Below are positions 1-8,651 of a DNA stretch of 64,000 bases, piece by piece (positions within the stretch are counted from its first letter, which is position 1; each line of letters opens with the position of its first letter). Origin of the DNA: Pseudomonadota bacterium (GTDB lineage Bacteria > Pseudomonadota > Gammaproteobacteria > UBA9214). The position numbers and the translations under genes are program-made. The notes below the pieces were generated by a model. The model was not told the origin of the DNA, ran no database searches, and saw only the letters and a list, made by a program, of their open reading frames with translations. The stretch is from contig JAWLAI010000003.1 in NCBI GenBank assembly GCA_041395565.1, forward strand, positions 372,001 through 436,000. Reading direction: 5' to 3'.

Positions 1-1674
1 CATGAGCCGGCCGGGCTCGGCAGCCTGGCGGTCGGCGGCGTCGAGGTGACCGACGCGAGCATCACCTGGGAGGACCGCGCCAGCGGCGCCCGTTACGTGA
101 TCGATGACCTCTCGTTCACGACCGGCGCGATCGCCGCGGGTCAGTCCTTCGACCTCGACCTGCGTTTCAAGGTGGTGTCGAAGGCGCCGGCGCTGGCGAG
201 CCAGGTCGAGCTCACCGGCAACGTGTTCGTCGCGCCGAACCTGAAGGCGGTCGATATCAAGCAGGTCATGCTCAATCTCCACGCCCAGGGCGACGCGGTA
301 CCCGGCGGGCAGGCCCGCGTCTCGCTGAAGACAGACCTGGCCATGGACCTGACCGCACAGACCCTGCGCGTACCCAACCTGGCGCTCGAGGCCCTGGGTC
401 TGAATATCACCGGCGACATCGACGGCAGCGGGATCGGCGGTGCGGCACCCCAGTTCGACGGCGGCCTCAAGATCGCGGGCTTCAGGCCGCGTGACCTGAT
501 CCGCAACCTGGGCCAGCCGGTGCCGGTCACCACGGATCAGTCGGCGCTCGGCAGGGCCGATGCGGCGCTCGACTGGGATGCCTCCACGAAGCATTTCGCG
601 GTCAAGGCGCTCACGCTGCACCTGGACGACACCACCGTGACCGGCAACGCGCGCATCGACTCCTTCGCGGCGCCGGCCATTGCCTTCACGCTGGCCGTCG
701 ACACCTTCGACCTCGACCGCTACCTGCCTCCGCCGCCAGCGGCGGACGCCGCCCCGGCCGCGCCGGACAGCGGCGCGGCTGCCGGTCCGCCGCCGCTGGA
801 GGGGCTGCGCCAGCTCAACCTCAACGGCAAGATCACGGTGGCCGAGATGCGCGCCTTCAATCTGGAATACCGCGACGCCGAGCTGCAGGTGAAGTCGCGT
901 GACGGTGTCCTGCGCCTGCATCCGCTCGGTGCGAAGCTCTACGGTGGCAGTTACCAGGGCGATATCACGCTCGATGCGAGCAAGAAGACCCCGCGCATCT
1001 CGGTGAATGAAAACATCAACGGCGTGCAGGCCGGGCCGCTGCTCAAGGACCTGCTGGGCGAGGAGCGGGTGCTGGGAACGGCCAGCATGACGGCGAAATT
1101 CACCGGCAGCGGCATGACGCCGGAGGCGCTGCGGCGCAACGTGAACGGCAATGCCTCCTTCGCGTTCACCAACGGCGCCGTGAAGGGCGTCAACGTCGCC
1201 GCGCTCATCCGCGCGGCGCGGGCGCGGCTCAAGGGTCAGGCCATCCCGGCGGAAAGCGGCCCGAACCAGACCGATTTCACCGAACTGACCGGCACGGTGA
1301 ACGTGACCGACGGGCTGGCGCGCAACGACGACCTGCTGCTGCAGTCGCCGCTGCTGCGCATCGCCGGCGCCGGGCAGACCAGCCTCGTCGACGAGTCCAT
1401 CGACTATACCCTGACCGCCAAGCTGGTCGGCTCGCTCGAAGGGCAGGGCGGCAAGGGCCTGGAGGACCTCAAGGGGGTCTCGATCCCGGTGAAAGTGGGG
1501 GGCAGCTGGAGCAAGCCGACCTATGCCCCGGATGTCGCGGCCGCGCTCAGCGAGTCCGCCAAGGCGAAGGTCAAGGAAAAGGTTGACGAGAAGGTCGACG
1601 AGCAGAAGCAGAAGCTCCAGGAGAAGATCCAGGACAAGCTCGGCGACAAGCTGCTCAAGGGCCTGTTCAAGTAA
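1..1674 (+). CDS. AsmA family protein, C-terminal part (5' end outside window)
   Basis: The reading frame is open from the first base, so the gene starts upstream and 557 residues are visible. It matches the C-terminal half of AsmA-family proteins: long stretches of alternating beta-strand character, a Pro/Ala-rich insert near residues 225-245, a region around residues 250-480 typical of AsmA_2, and a Lys/Glu-rich tail ending KLLKGLFK. AsmA proteins are inner-membrane-anchored periplasmic proteins of the bridge-like lipid transfer superfamily and affect outer-membrane assembly; the N-terminal anchor is not in the window. The stop codon abuts the next start (1675) and mutY follows, so the three are probably cotranscribed. 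Family assignment is solid; its exact substrate is not known. Confidence 0.85.
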   Translation, partial: HEPAGLGSLAVGGVEVTDASITWEDRASGARYVIDDLSFTTGAIAAGQSFDLDLRFKVVSKAPALASQVELTGNVFVAPNLKAVDIKQVMLNLHAQGDAVPGGQARVSLKTDLAMDLTAQTLRVPNLALEALGLNITGDIDGSGIGGAAPQFDGGLKIAGFRPRDLIRNLGQPVPVTTDQSALGRADAALDWDASTKHFAVKALTLHLDDTTVTGNARIDSFAAPAIAFTLAVDTFDLDRYLPPPPAADAAPAAPDSGAAAGPPPLEGLRQLNLNGKITVAEMRAFNLEYRDAELQVKSRDGVLRLHPLGAKLYGGSYQGDITLDASKKTPRISVNENINGVQAGPLLKDLLGEERVLGTASMTAKFTGSGMTPEALRRNVNGNASFAFTNGAVKGVNVAALIRAARARLKGQAIPAESGPNQTDFTELTGTVNVTDGLARNDDLLLQSPLLRIAGAGQTSLVDESIDYTLTAKLVGSLEGQGGKGLEDLKGVSIPVKVGGSWSKPTYAPDVAAALSESAKAKVKEKVDEKVDEQKQKLQEKIQDKLGDKLLKGLFK

Positions 1675-2241
1675 TTGCGCACCGCGGCGGCGGGTTTGAT
1701 GCTGTGCTGCATGCTGGCCGCCGGCGGCGCCCGGGCCGGCGCGATCCTGGACTCGTCTGTCACCCTGGCGCAAGGCGTCTACCGCATCGCGGTGGACGCA
1801 CGCATCGCTGCCCCGGTGGCGACGGTGTATGCGCGAATCACCGATTACGATCACCTCTCCCGCATCAACCATGCGATCGAGACCAGCCATGTGCTGCGCA
1901 CGGACAGTCCGACCCGCCATCGCGTCAGGTCCGTGATCAAGGCCTGCGTCCTGTTCTTCTGCCGGCGCGTGCACCAGGTCCAGGACATGACCCAGGACGA
2001 GGGCTCGCGGATCGAGGCCCATATCCTGCCGCAGCAGAGTGATTTCCATGCCGGCCATGCACTCTGGCGTCTGGAACCCGCGGGCACGGATACGCTGATG
2101 CATTTCCGCGCACAGCTGGAGCCGGCGTTCTGGGTGCCGCCCCTGATCGGCCCCTGGCTGTTCGAGCGCAAGATCGTCAGCGAGCTGCTGGAGAGTGCCG
2201 CGGTGATCGAGCGCGACTGGCGCGCGGGGCTTACCCCGTGA
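1675..2241 (+). CDS. Exported SRPBCC/START-like domain protein
   Basis: 188 residues. The start is TTG at 1675, directly after the preceding stop; an in-frame ATG at 1699 is an alternative. The N-terminus is a signal peptide (hydrophobic LMLCCMLAAGGARAGA). The rest has the pattern of a polyketide-cyclase/START-like ligand-binding domain: a beta-strand beginning RIAVDARIAAPVATVYARI, then DYDHLSRI, and a C-terminal long helix (LFERKIVSELLESAAVIERDW). Related exported proteins are usually annotated SRPBCC family without a known ligand. The gene ends in a GTGA overlap with mutY, so translational coupling is likely. Function is unknown; a lipid-binding role alongside AsmA is only inference from position. 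Confidence 0.75.
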   Translation: MRTAAAGLMLCCMLAAGGARAGAILDSSVTLAQGVYRIAVDARIAAPVATVYARITDYDHLSRINHAIETSHVLRTDSPTRHRVRSVIKACVLFFCRRVHQVQDMTQDEGSRIEAHILPQQSDFHAGHALWRLEPAGTDTLMHFRAQLEPAFWVPPLIGPWLFERKIVSELLESAAVIERDWRAGLTP

Positions 2242-3341
2242 CGCCGCGGCAGTTCGGTGCGGCGCTGCTGGCTTGGTACGACCGCGCCGGCCGCAAGGAC
2301 CTGCCCTGGCAGCGCGACCCCACGCCCTACCGGGTGTGGGTCTCGGAGATCATGCTGCAGCAGACCCAGGTGGCCACCGTCATACCCTACTATGAGCGCT
2401 TCCTGCAGCGCTTCCCGGATGTCGCGGCGCTGGCGGCGGCGGACCCGGACCAGGTGCTGCATCACTGGTCCGGGCTGGGCTATTACGCCCGGGCGCGGCA
2501 CCTGCACGCCGCCGCGCGCATGCTGGTGGAGCAGCGCGACGGCCGCTTCCCGGACACGCTGGAGGCGGCGCTGGCCCTGCCCGGCGTGGGCCGTTCCACG
2601 GCCGGCGCGATCCTGGCGCTGGCCTGCGGGCAGCGCCAGCCGATCCTCGACGGCAACGTCAAGCGCGTGCTGGCGCGATTCCATGCCGTTGCGGGCTGGC
2701 CGGGGCAGGCCGCGGTGCAGCAGCAGCTCTGGGCGCTGGCGGAACGCTACACGCCGCATGCACGCGTGGCGCACTACACGCAGGCGATCATGGACCTCGG
2801 CGCCACGCTGTGCACGCGCGGTCGGCCCGCGTGTACGCAGTGCCCGCTGCAGGCGGCCTGCGCCGCCTGCCGCAGCGGGCGGCAGGCGGACTTTCCCGCC
2901 GCGCGTCCGGCGCGTGCGCTGCCGGTGCGCGCGGTCACCATGCTGCTGCTTGGCGACCGGGAGGGCGGCCTGCTGCTGGAGCGGCGTCCGCCTGCCGGTA
3001 TCTGGGGCGGGCTGTGGAGCTTTCCCGAGCTGGCGGCGGAAGCCGAGGCCGGCCCCTGGTGCGCGCGCAAACTCGGCCTGCGGATCGGGCGTCCCGTGCG
3101 CTGGCCGGTGCTGCGCCACACCTTCACCCATTTCCATCTCGATATCACGCCGCTGCTGGTGCCGGTGACGGGGCGGGCCGCCGTGCGCGTGGATGATGAC
3201 CGGCGGGTCTGGTATAAACCGGGGCTGGCGGACGAGCGCGGGCTGGCCGCGCCGGTCGGCCGGCTGGTCGCGCGCTATTTCGAGGGCGAACACGGGAGAA
3301 CTGCCGATGACACGCACCGTGCACTGCGTGAAACTGAATAA
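2238..3341 (+). CDS. mutY: A/G-specific adenine DNA glycosylase MutY
   Basis: 367 residues, GTG start overlapping the previous stop. MutY removes adenine mispaired with 8-oxoguanine in base-excision repair. The catalytic Glu38 lies in SEIMLQQTQ, the helix-hairpin-helix is LPGVGRSTAGAIL, and Asp138 is in ILDGNVKRV. Cys192, Cys199, Cys202 and Cys208 form the C-x6-C-x2-C-x5-C [4Fe-4S] site at the same numbers as in E. coli MutY. The C-terminal third (from about residue 230) is the NUDIX-like domain that reads 8-oxoG. The gene overlaps yggX by 35 bases, the classical gammaproteobacterial pairing of this Fe-S enzyme with a protein that protects Fe-S clusters. All key residues are intact. Confidence 0.97.
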   Translation: MTPRQFGAALLAWYDRAGRKDLPWQRDPTPYRVWVSEIMLQQTQVATVIPYYERFLQRFPDVAALAAADPDQVLHHWSGLGYYARARHLHAAARMLVEQRDGRFPDTLEAALALPGVGRSTAGAILALACGQRQPILDGNVKRVLARFHAVAGWPGQAAVQQQLWALAERYTPHARVAHYTQAIMDLGATLCTRGRPACTQCPLQAACAACRSGRQADFPAARPARALPVRAVTMLLLGDREGGLLLERRPPAGIWGGLWSFPELAAEAEAGPWCARKLGLRIGRPVRWPVLRHTFTHFHLDITPLLVPVTGRAAVRVDDDRRVWYKPGLADERGLAAPVGRLVARYFEGEHGRTADDTHRALRETE

Positions 3342-3582
3342 GGATGCCGAGGGGCTGGACCGTCCCCCCTACCCGGGCGCGCTCGGGCAGCGCATCTACG
3401 ACAACGTCTCCAAGGAGGCCTGGCAGCTGTGGCTGCGCCAGCAGACCATCCTGATCAACGAACACCGTATCTCGCCCATCGATCCCGCGGCACGCAAGTT
3501 TCTCGAGCAGGAGATGGAAAAGTTCTTCTTCGGCGGCGGCTCCACGCTGCCGGGCGGCTTCGTCATGCCGGACAAACACTGA
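3307..3582 (+). CDS. yggX: Fe(2+)-trafficking / oxidative damage protection protein YggX
   Basis: 91 residues, normal length for the family. The start at 3307 follows a GGAG ribosome-binding site and lies inside the 3' end of mutY. It has the conserved Cys7 (MTRTVHC), the YPG motif (PPYPGALGQRIY), the KEAWQLWLRQQTILINE helix and the LEQEMEKFFF segment characteristic of YggX. In E. coli and Salmonella the protein limits oxidative damage to Fe-S clusters and is implicated in iron handling; it is cytoplasmic. Its cotranscription with the [4Fe-4S] enzyme MutY is conserved in gammaproteobacteria. A 28-base gap separates it from rmlA, so read-through into the sugar operon is possible. Confidence 0.95.
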   Translation: MTRTVHCVKLNKDAEGLDRPPYPGALGQRIYDNVSKEAWQLWLRQQTILINEHRISPIDPAARKFLEQEMEKFFFGGGSTLPGGFVMPDKH

Positions 3583-3610
3583 CCGCCGTGCCGGCCCGGA
3601 ACCACAGCCG

Positions 3611-4489
3611 ATGAAAGGCATCATCCTCGCCGGTGGCAGCGGCTCGCGCCTCTATCCCCTGACCCGCGCGGTCAGCAAGCAGCTCATGCCGGTGTACGAC
3701 AAGCCCCTGATCTACTATCCGCTGTCCACGCTGATGCTGGCCGGGATCCGCGAGATCCTGGTGATCTCCACGCCGCACGACCTGCCGATGTTCCGGCAAC
3801 TGCTCGGCGACGGCAGCCAGCTCGGGCTGCAGTTCAGCTACGCCGAGCAGCCGCGTCCCGGCGGGCTGGCCGAGGCGTTCCTGATCGGGCGCGAGTTCAT
3901 CAACGCCGCACCGGTCTGCCTGATCCTGGGCGACAACATCTTCTACGGTCACGGCCTGGGCAAGACGCTGCAGCAGGCAGCCATGCGCAGGCAGGGCGCG
4001 ACCGTGTTCGCCTACCAGGTGCGCGATCCCGAGCGCTACGGCGTGGTCGAGTTCGACCGTGCGGGCAAGGTGCTGGGGATCGAGGAGAAGCCGGTGCGGC
4101 CGCGCTCGCGCTACGCGGTCACCGGGCTCTATTTCTACGATGCGCAGGTGGTCGACATCGCCGCGGGACTGGCGCCCTCGCCGCGCGGCGAACTCGAGAT
4201 CACCGACGTCAACCGTGCGTACCTGGCACAGGGGCGGCTCGACGTGGAGCGGCTCGGGCGCGGTACGGCCTGGCTGGATACCGGTACGCACGAGGCCCTG
4301 CTGCAGGCTGCCACCTACATCGAGGCGATCGAGCAGCGCCAGGGCCTCAAGGTCGCGTGCGTCGAGGAGATCGCCTACCGCATGGGTTACATCTCCGCGG
4401 CCGCGCTGGAGGCGCTGGCGCAGCCGCTGGCGGTCAACGGTTACGGCCAGTACCTGCTCGAGATACTCAGGGAGCAGTCGCTGTCATGA
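3611..4489 (+). CDS. rmlA: Glucose-1-phosphate thymidylyltransferase RmlA
   Basis: 292 residues, full length. It catalyses the first step of dTDP-L-rhamnose synthesis: glucose-1-phosphate plus dTTP gives dTDP-glucose and pyrophosphate. The nucleotidyltransferase signature GGSGSRLYPLT is at residues 8-18, followed by SKQLMPVYDKPLIYYPLSTLML; LGDNIFYG, VVEFD and the LEITDVN segment are also present as in RmlA. The stop codon overlaps the rmlC start (ATGA at 4486-4489). The four rml genes make a tight operon feeding dTDP-rhamnose to O-antigen or exopolysaccharide glycosyltransferases, none of which is in the window. Confidence 0.97.
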   Translation: MKGIILAGGSGSRLYPLTRAVSKQLMPVYDKPLIYYPLSTLMLAGIREILVISTPHDLPMFRQLLGDGSQLGLQFSYAEQPRPGGLAEAFLIGREFINAAPVCLILGDNIFYGHGLGKTLQQAAMRRQGATVFAYQVRDPERYGVVEFDRAGKVLGIEEKPVRPRSRYAVTGLYFYDAQVVDIAAGLAPSPRGELEITDVNRAYLAQGRLDVERLGRGTAWLDTGTHEALLQAATYIEAIEQRQGLKVACVEEIAYRMGYISAAALEALAQPLAVNGYGQYLLEILREQSLS

Positions 4490-5037
4490 AGGTCACGCCC
4501 ACCGCACATCCCGAGGTGCTGCTCGTCGAGCCGGATGTCTTCCGCGACGCGCGCGGCTTCTTTCTGGAAACCTTCAACGCGACCCGCTACGCGGCGGCCG
4601 GGCTGCCGGAGCACTTCGTGCAGGACAATCACTCGCACTCGGTCGCCGGTGTGCTGCGCGGGCTGCACTATCAGCTCGAGCATCCGCAGGGCAAGCTGTT
4701 GCGCGTCGCGAGCGGCAGCGTGTTCGATGTCGCGGTCGACATCCGCAGGGGCTCGCCGCGCTTCGGCCAGTGGGTGGGCGTGGAACTGTCCGCCGCGAAC
4801 CAGCGCCAGCTCTATATCCCGCCCGGCTTCGCGCACGGCTTCTGCGTGCTGAGCGAGCGCACCGATTTCCTCTACAAGTGCACGGACTTCTACACGCCTG
4901 GCGACGAGTACGGCATCGCCTGGGACGACCCGGAGCTGGCCATCGCCTGGCCCTGCACCGACGTGCTGCTGTCCGACAAGGACCGGCACTACCCGTGCCT
5001 GCGCGAGAGCGCGCACCTGCCCGTGTATCCCGGCTGA
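4486..5037 (+). CDS. rmlC: dTDP-4-dehydrorhamnose 3,5-epimerase RmlC
   Basis: 183 residues, a cupin of the usual RmlC length. It epimerises C3 and C5 of dTDP-4-keto-6-deoxyglucose. Diagnostic segments are DARGFFLETF, VQDNHSHSVAGVLRGLHYQ with the catalytic His61, the PQGKLLRV strand, the IPPGFAHGFCVL strand and LYKCTDFYTPGDEYGIAWDDP. The start at 4486 is set by the ATGA overlap with rmlA; rmlD begins 2 bases after the stop. No truncation or missing residues are apparent. Confidence 0.96.
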   Translation: MKVTPTAHPEVLLVEPDVFRDARGFFLETFNATRYAAAGLPEHFVQDNHSHSVAGVLRGLHYQLEHPQGKLLRVASGSVFDVAVDIRRGSPRFGQWVGVELSAANQRQLYIPPGFAHGFCVLSERTDFLYKCTDFYTPGDEYGIAWDDPELAIAWPCTDVLLSDKDRHYPCLRESAHLPVYPG

Positions 5038-5039
5038 CC

Positions 5040-5918
5040 ATGCGGGTGCTGGTGACAGGCGCCCGCGGGCAGCTCGGCAGCGAGGTCGTGCGCAGCCTGC
5101 AGGACGCGGGCATGACGGCGCTGGCCCCGGCCCGCGACGAACTGGATTTCCTGCTGCCGGACAGCATCGCCACGTGCATCGCGCGACTGCGCCCGGACTG
5201 GATCGTCAATTGCGCCGCCTACACCCAGGTCGACCGCGCCGAGTCCGAGCCGGAGACCGCGTTCGCGGTGAACCGGGATGCGGCCGGCCGGCTGGCGCAG
5301 GCGGCTGTGGCGCGCGGCGCGCGCCTGCTGCACGTCTCGACGGATTTCGTCTTCAACGGGCGGCAGACGCGGCCCTACCGCGAGACCGATGCGCCGGACC
5401 CGCTCGGCGTGTACGGGCGCAGCAAGCTCGAGGGCGAGGCGGCCGTGGTCGCCGCGCTGCCGGATGCGGCGATCGTGCGCACAGCCTGGGTCTATGGCGT
5501 GCACGGGCACAATTTCGTCAAGACCATGCTGCGCGTGGCCGGCCAGGGCAAGCCGCTGCGTGTGGTCGCCGACCAGATCGGTTCACCCACCTGGGCCGCG
5601 GACATCGCCGCCGCGCTGTTGCGGCTGCTGGCGGCGCAGGCGCACGGCGTCTATCACTTCGCCGGTGCCGGCCAGACCTCCTGGCACGGTTTCGCGCAAG
5701 CCATCCTCGACCGTGCCGTCGCCTGCGGGTTCGATCTCGCGACGCGGACGGTCGAACCGATAACGACCGCGGATTATCCGACCGCGGCGGTGCGCCCCGC
5801 CTATTCCGTGCTCGATACGGGTAAGATTGCAGGCATCCCCGGGGTGGTCGTGCCGGCATGGCAGGACAGCCTCGAGAACATGCTGAAGGAGCTCAGGACA
5901 TGCGCAGACTGCTGGTAA
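5040..5918 (+). CDS. rmlD: dTDP-4-dehydrorhamnose reductase RmlD
   Basis: 292 residues. An SDR-fold reductase that makes dTDP-L-rhamnose from the RmlC product using NAD(P)H. The N-terminal nucleotide-binding motif is TGARGQLG, followed by NCAAYTQVDRAESE, the substrate-side STDFVFNG, and the catalytic YGRSKLEGE (Y-x3-K). RTAWVYG and DQIGSPTWAADIA are further RmlD hallmarks. The start at 5040 begins two bases after rmlC. The last 19 bases overlap rmlB, so the final residues (after about residue 286) are read in a different frame from the start of RmlB. Confidence 0.96.
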   Translation: MRVLVTGARGQLGSEVVRSLQDAGMTALAPARDELDFLLPDSIATCIARLRPDWIVNCAAYTQVDRAESEPETAFAVNRDAAGRLAQAAVARGARLLHVSTDFVFNGRQTRPYRETDAPDPLGVYGRSKLEGEAAVVAALPDAAIVRTAWVYGVHGHNFVKTMLRVAGQGKPLRVVADQIGSPTWAADIAAALLRLLAAQAHGVYHFAGAGQTSWHGFAQAILDRAVACGFDLATRTVEPITTADYPTAAVRPAYSVLDTGKIAGIPGVVVPAWQDSLENMLKELRTCADCW

Positions 5919-6952
5919 CCGGTGGTGCGGGATTCATCGGCTCGAACTTCATCCGCTACTGGCTGGCGCGGCACGCGGGCGACCGCGTCGTCAACCTGGA
6001 CCTGCTCACCTATGCCGGCAACCCGGAAAACCTGGCGGATGTCGAGGCGAGGCCGGACTACCGCTTCGTGCAGGGCGACATCGGCGACCAGACGCTGGTC
6101 GAGTCGCTGCTGGCCGAGGAGCGCATCGACACCCTGGTCAACTTCGCCGCCGAATCGCATGTCGACCGTTCCATCCTCGGCCCGGATGCCTTCATCGCGA
6201 CCAACATCGTCGGCACCTTCGCGCTGCTGGAGGCGGCGAAGCGGGTGTGGGGCGACGACACCGCGCGGCGGCGCTTCCTGCATGTCTCGACCGACGAGGT
6301 CTACGGCAGTCTCGGTCCGGACGAGGCGCCATTCGACGAGCGCCACCGCTACGCGCCGAACAGCCCGTATTCCGCCTCGAAGGCCGCGTCCGACCACCTG
6401 GTGCGCGCCTACCACAAGACCTACGGCCTGCCGGTGCTGATCACCAACTGCTCCAACAACTACGGGCCGTACCAGTTCCCCGAGAAGCTCATCCCGCTCG
6501 TCATTCTCAACGCGCTCGAAGGCAAGCCCATCCCGGTGTACGGCGACGGCAAGAACGTGCGCGACTGGCTCTATGTCGAGGACCACTGCAGCGGCATCGA
6601 GGCGGTGCTGGACGGCGCCGCGCCGGGCGAGGTGTTCAACATCGGCGGCATCAACGAGTGGCGCAACATCGACATCGTGCGGCTCATCTGCGACCGGCTC
6701 GACGTGCTCGCCCCGGGCCAGCGGCCCTACCGTGAGCAGATCGCCTTCGTGCAGGACCGCCCGGGACACGACCGCCGCTACGCCATCGACGCCACGCGCA
6801 TGCGCACGCGGCTGGGCTGGGCGCCGGCGCACGATTTCGAGTCGGGTATCGAGGCCACCATCCGCTGGTACCTGGCGCACCGCGACTGGTGCGGCCGGGT
6901 ACGCAGCGGCGCCTACCGCGAGTATTACGACCGCCAGTACGGCACCGGCTGA
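5900..6952 (+). CDS. rmlB: dTDP-glucose 4,6-dehydratase RmlB
   Basis: 350 residues, standard for RmlB. It dehydrates dTDP-glucose to dTDP-4-keto-6-deoxyglucose, using bound NAD+. Rossmann motif TGGAGFIGSNF near the N-terminus; LLTYAGNPENL; NFAAESHVDRSI; the active-site STDEVYG; the catalytic YSASKAASDHLVRAY; and NNYGPYQFPEKLIPL. The ATG at 5900 is inside the end of rmlD (19-base overlap), after a GGAG in the rmlD coding sequence. This is the last gene of an operon ordered A-C-D-B, whereas B-D-A-C is the more familiar order. The operon ends about 100 bases before tRNA-Phe with no obvious hairpin terminator. Confidence 0.97.
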   Translation: MRRLLVTGGAGFIGSNFIRYWLARHAGDRVVNLDLLTYAGNPENLADVEARPDYRFVQGDIGDQTLVESLLAEERIDTLVNFAAESHVDRSILGPDAFIATNIVGTFALLEAAKRVWGDDTARRRFLHVSTDEVYGSLGPDEAPFDERHRYAPNSPYSASKAASDHLVRAYHKTYGLPVLITNCSNNYGPYQFPEKLIPLVILNALEGKPIPVYGDGKNVRDWLYVEDHCSGIEAVLDGAAPGEVFNIGGINEWRNIDIVRLICDRLDVLAPGQRPYREQIAFVQDRPGHDRRYAIDATRMRTRLGWAPAHDFESGIEATIRWYLAHRDWCGRVRSGAYREYYDRQYGTG

Positions 6953-7006
6953 ACCGGTCCGGCGTACAGCATTTCCCCGGTAAACAGGGGCTTGGCGAGG
7001 GATGGC

Positions 7007-7035
7007 TTGACTCCGGACGGGCGAGCGGCTTTAAT
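7007..7035 (+). promoter_or_regulatory. Sigma-70-type promoter of tRNA-Phe
   Basis: TTGACT (7007-7012) and TTTAAT (7030-7035) are each 5/6 matches to the -35 and -10 consensus with 17-base spacing. Transcription would start near 7042, about 14 bases before the tRNA. The region after the -10 is GC-rich, as in stringently controlled stable RNA promoters. The -10 is bracketed by a perfect inverted repeat (see the repeat at 7020-7047). Confidence 0.75.
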
Positions 7036-7047
7036 ACGCCGCTCGCC
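7020..7047. repeat. Perfect 10-bp inverted repeat flanking the tRNA-Phe -10 box
   Basis: GGCGAGCGGC at 7020-7029 and its exact complement GCCGCTCGCC at 7038-7047 surround the eight bases TTTAATAC that contain the -10 hexamer. It could be an operator, an early-transcript hairpin half, or chance in GC-rich DNA. Confidence 0.7.
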
Positions 7048-7055
7048 TCACGCAC

Positions 7056-7131
7056 GGCCAGGTAGCTCAGTTGGTAGAGCAGGGGACTGAAAATCCCCGT
7101 GTCGGCAGTTCGATTCTGTCCCTGGCCACCA
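7056..7131 (+). tRNA. tRNA-Phe (anticodon GAA)
   Basis: 76 bases with a complete cloverleaf: acceptor stem GGCCAGG/CCTGGCC, D-arm with GTAGAGC, anticodon stem GGGGA/TCCCC around loop CTGAAAA (anticodon GAA at 7089-7091), T-arm with TTCGATT, and CCA encoded at 7129-7131. Preceded by a strong promoter. No integrase or direct repeat of the 3' end is visible nearby, so it does not appear to be used as an attachment site here. Confidence 0.97.
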
Positions 7132-7313
7132 ATTAAAAATCATCCTGGGGTCTTGCGCTTGCAGCTTTGACGCCAGCTGCCATGCGTTGCAGGATTACCC
7201 GAATCTCCATCCGCGTATGTCCGGAATGACTGGCGCCATGCCGGGCGTCGTCAGTAGCGGCCTCCCGATGCCGTGCGAACACCACCGCCTGCGTGATAGT
7301 GACCCGGCACCTG

Positions 7314-8651
7314 TCATAGATAGCGCAGGTACACATACACGGTACTGACCGCGATCGATCCCAGCATCAGCGGGAAGGCCAGCAGCATGAACCGCAGGAA
7401 GCGTATCGGCTGCCCTGAGCTTTCGGCAAAGCCGGCGATTATCAGGTTCGAACTGGCGCCAACCAGTGTGCCGCTCCCGCCCAGGCAGGAACCGAGTGCC
7501 AGCGACCACCAGATCGCATTCATCGCGTTGCCATCCGCGAGTGTCCCCATTTTCTGCAGCAGCGGGATCATCGCTGCAACGAACGGGATGTTGTCGACCA
7601 TCGCCGAAGTCACTGCCGATATCCACAACACGGCCATGGCGGTCGCGGTGGTATCGCCGGCCGTCAGTTTCACGGCCTGCCGGGCCAGTACTTCCAGGAG
7701 GCCGGTGGATTCGACCCCGTAAACCAGGATGAACAGCCCGATGAAGAAAAAGATCGTCGTCCATTCGATATCCGCGAGTACCGCGGTTATGCGGCGCGAC
7801 TGTTCGCTGGACGGGGAATTCAGGGTGTACAGCAGCAGCATCACCGCGGCACCGAACAGCGCGATGGTGGCAGGCTGACGATGGATGTGCGCGGAGATGA
7901 CAAAGCCGAGGATGACACACAGCAGAACCGACACCGACATCCACAGCAGGTAACGATCGGTGATGGCCTCCCGTTCCACGTAAGCCATGATGCGCTGGCG
8001 CCGCTCTGGCGTCGTCTGCATATCCCGCTTCCAGATCAGCATGATCGGGATCAGCGTCAGCGCCAGCAGGATCACTGCAATCGGGCCCAGGTTGCTCAGG
8101 AATTGGTTGAACGTGAAGCCGATGGCGGAACTGATCATGATGTTCGGTGGATCGCCGATCAGCGTGGCGGTGCCGCCGATGTTGGTCGCGAAGATCTCGG
8201 CGAACAGGTACGGGTAGGCGCTGATCTTCAGCGCGTCGGTGATCAGGAGCGTCACCGGGACGATGAGCAGAACCGTGGTCACGTTGTTCAGGAATGCCGA
8301 CAACACTGCCGTGACCAGCGTGAGCATGACGAGTATGCCCCAGGGGTTCGCGCGGACAAGCTTCGCCGAACCGACCGCGAGATACTGGAAGACGCCGGAC
8401 TGCTTGACCACGCCGACGATGATCATCATGCCGATCAGCAGGCCGATCGTGTTGAAGTCCACGCCCTGGACGGCGCTTTGCTGGTCAAGCACACCGCCCA
8501 GGACCATCAGTCCACCGGCAATGGTCGCGACAACTACGCGGTTCACGCGTTCGCTCATGATCAGCAGGTACGTGGCGACGAACACCGTGCCGACAAACCA
8601 GCGGGCATCGATGCCCCACACGATGGGGTAGAGTACGGCAGCAGCGTCCAT
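7314..8651 (-). CDS. ArsB/NhaD (ion transporter superfamily) permease
   Basis: 445 residues, almost entirely hydrophobic with about 11-12 predicted membrane segments. The first half has the ion-transporter signatures LNNVTTVLLIVPVTLLI and GGTATLIGDPPNIMISSAIGF; the second half repeats them as VDNIPFVAAMIPLL and GGSGTLVGASSNLIIAGFAE, the internal two-fold repeat expected for this fold. Such proteins exchange protons for Na+, arsenite or anions; the substrate cannot be told from sequence. The start at 8651 abuts the stop of the CBS-domain gene upstream, so the pair is an operon and the CBS protein may gate or sense for the transporter. No ars genes are adjacent, which argues mildly against arsenite. 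Confidence 0.85.
   Translation of the reverse strand: MDAAAVLYPIVWGIDARWFVGTVFVATYLLIMSERVNRVVVATIAGGLMVLGGVLDQQSAVQGVDFNTIGLLIGMMIIVGVVKQSGVFQYLAVGSAKLVRANPWGILVMLTLVTAVLSAFLNNVTTVLLIVPVTLLITDALKISAYPYLFAEIFATNIGGTATLIGDPPNIMISSAIGFTFNQFLSNLGPIAVILLALTLIPIMLIWKRDMQTTPERRQRIMAYVEREAITDRYLLWMSVSVLLCVILGFVISAHIHRQPATIALFGAAVMLLLYTLNSPSSEQSRRITAVLADIEWTTIFFFIGLFILVYGVESTGLLEVLARQAVKLTAGDTTATAMAVLWISAVTSAMVDNIPFVAAMIPLLQKMGTLADGNAMNAIWWSLALGSCLGGSGTLVGASSNLIIAGFAESSGQPIRFLRFMLLAFPLMLGSIAVSTVYVYLRYL

Noticed and set aside
1851..3317. A 488-codon minus-strand frame opposite mutY.
   Set aside because: mutY is certain from its catalytic and Fe-S residues; the opposite frame has an Arg-rich, non-protein composition.
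7056..7313. tRNA-Phe as an integration site for a genomic island.
   Set aside because: No integrase, no repeat of the tRNA 3' end and no change in gene character are visible nearby.
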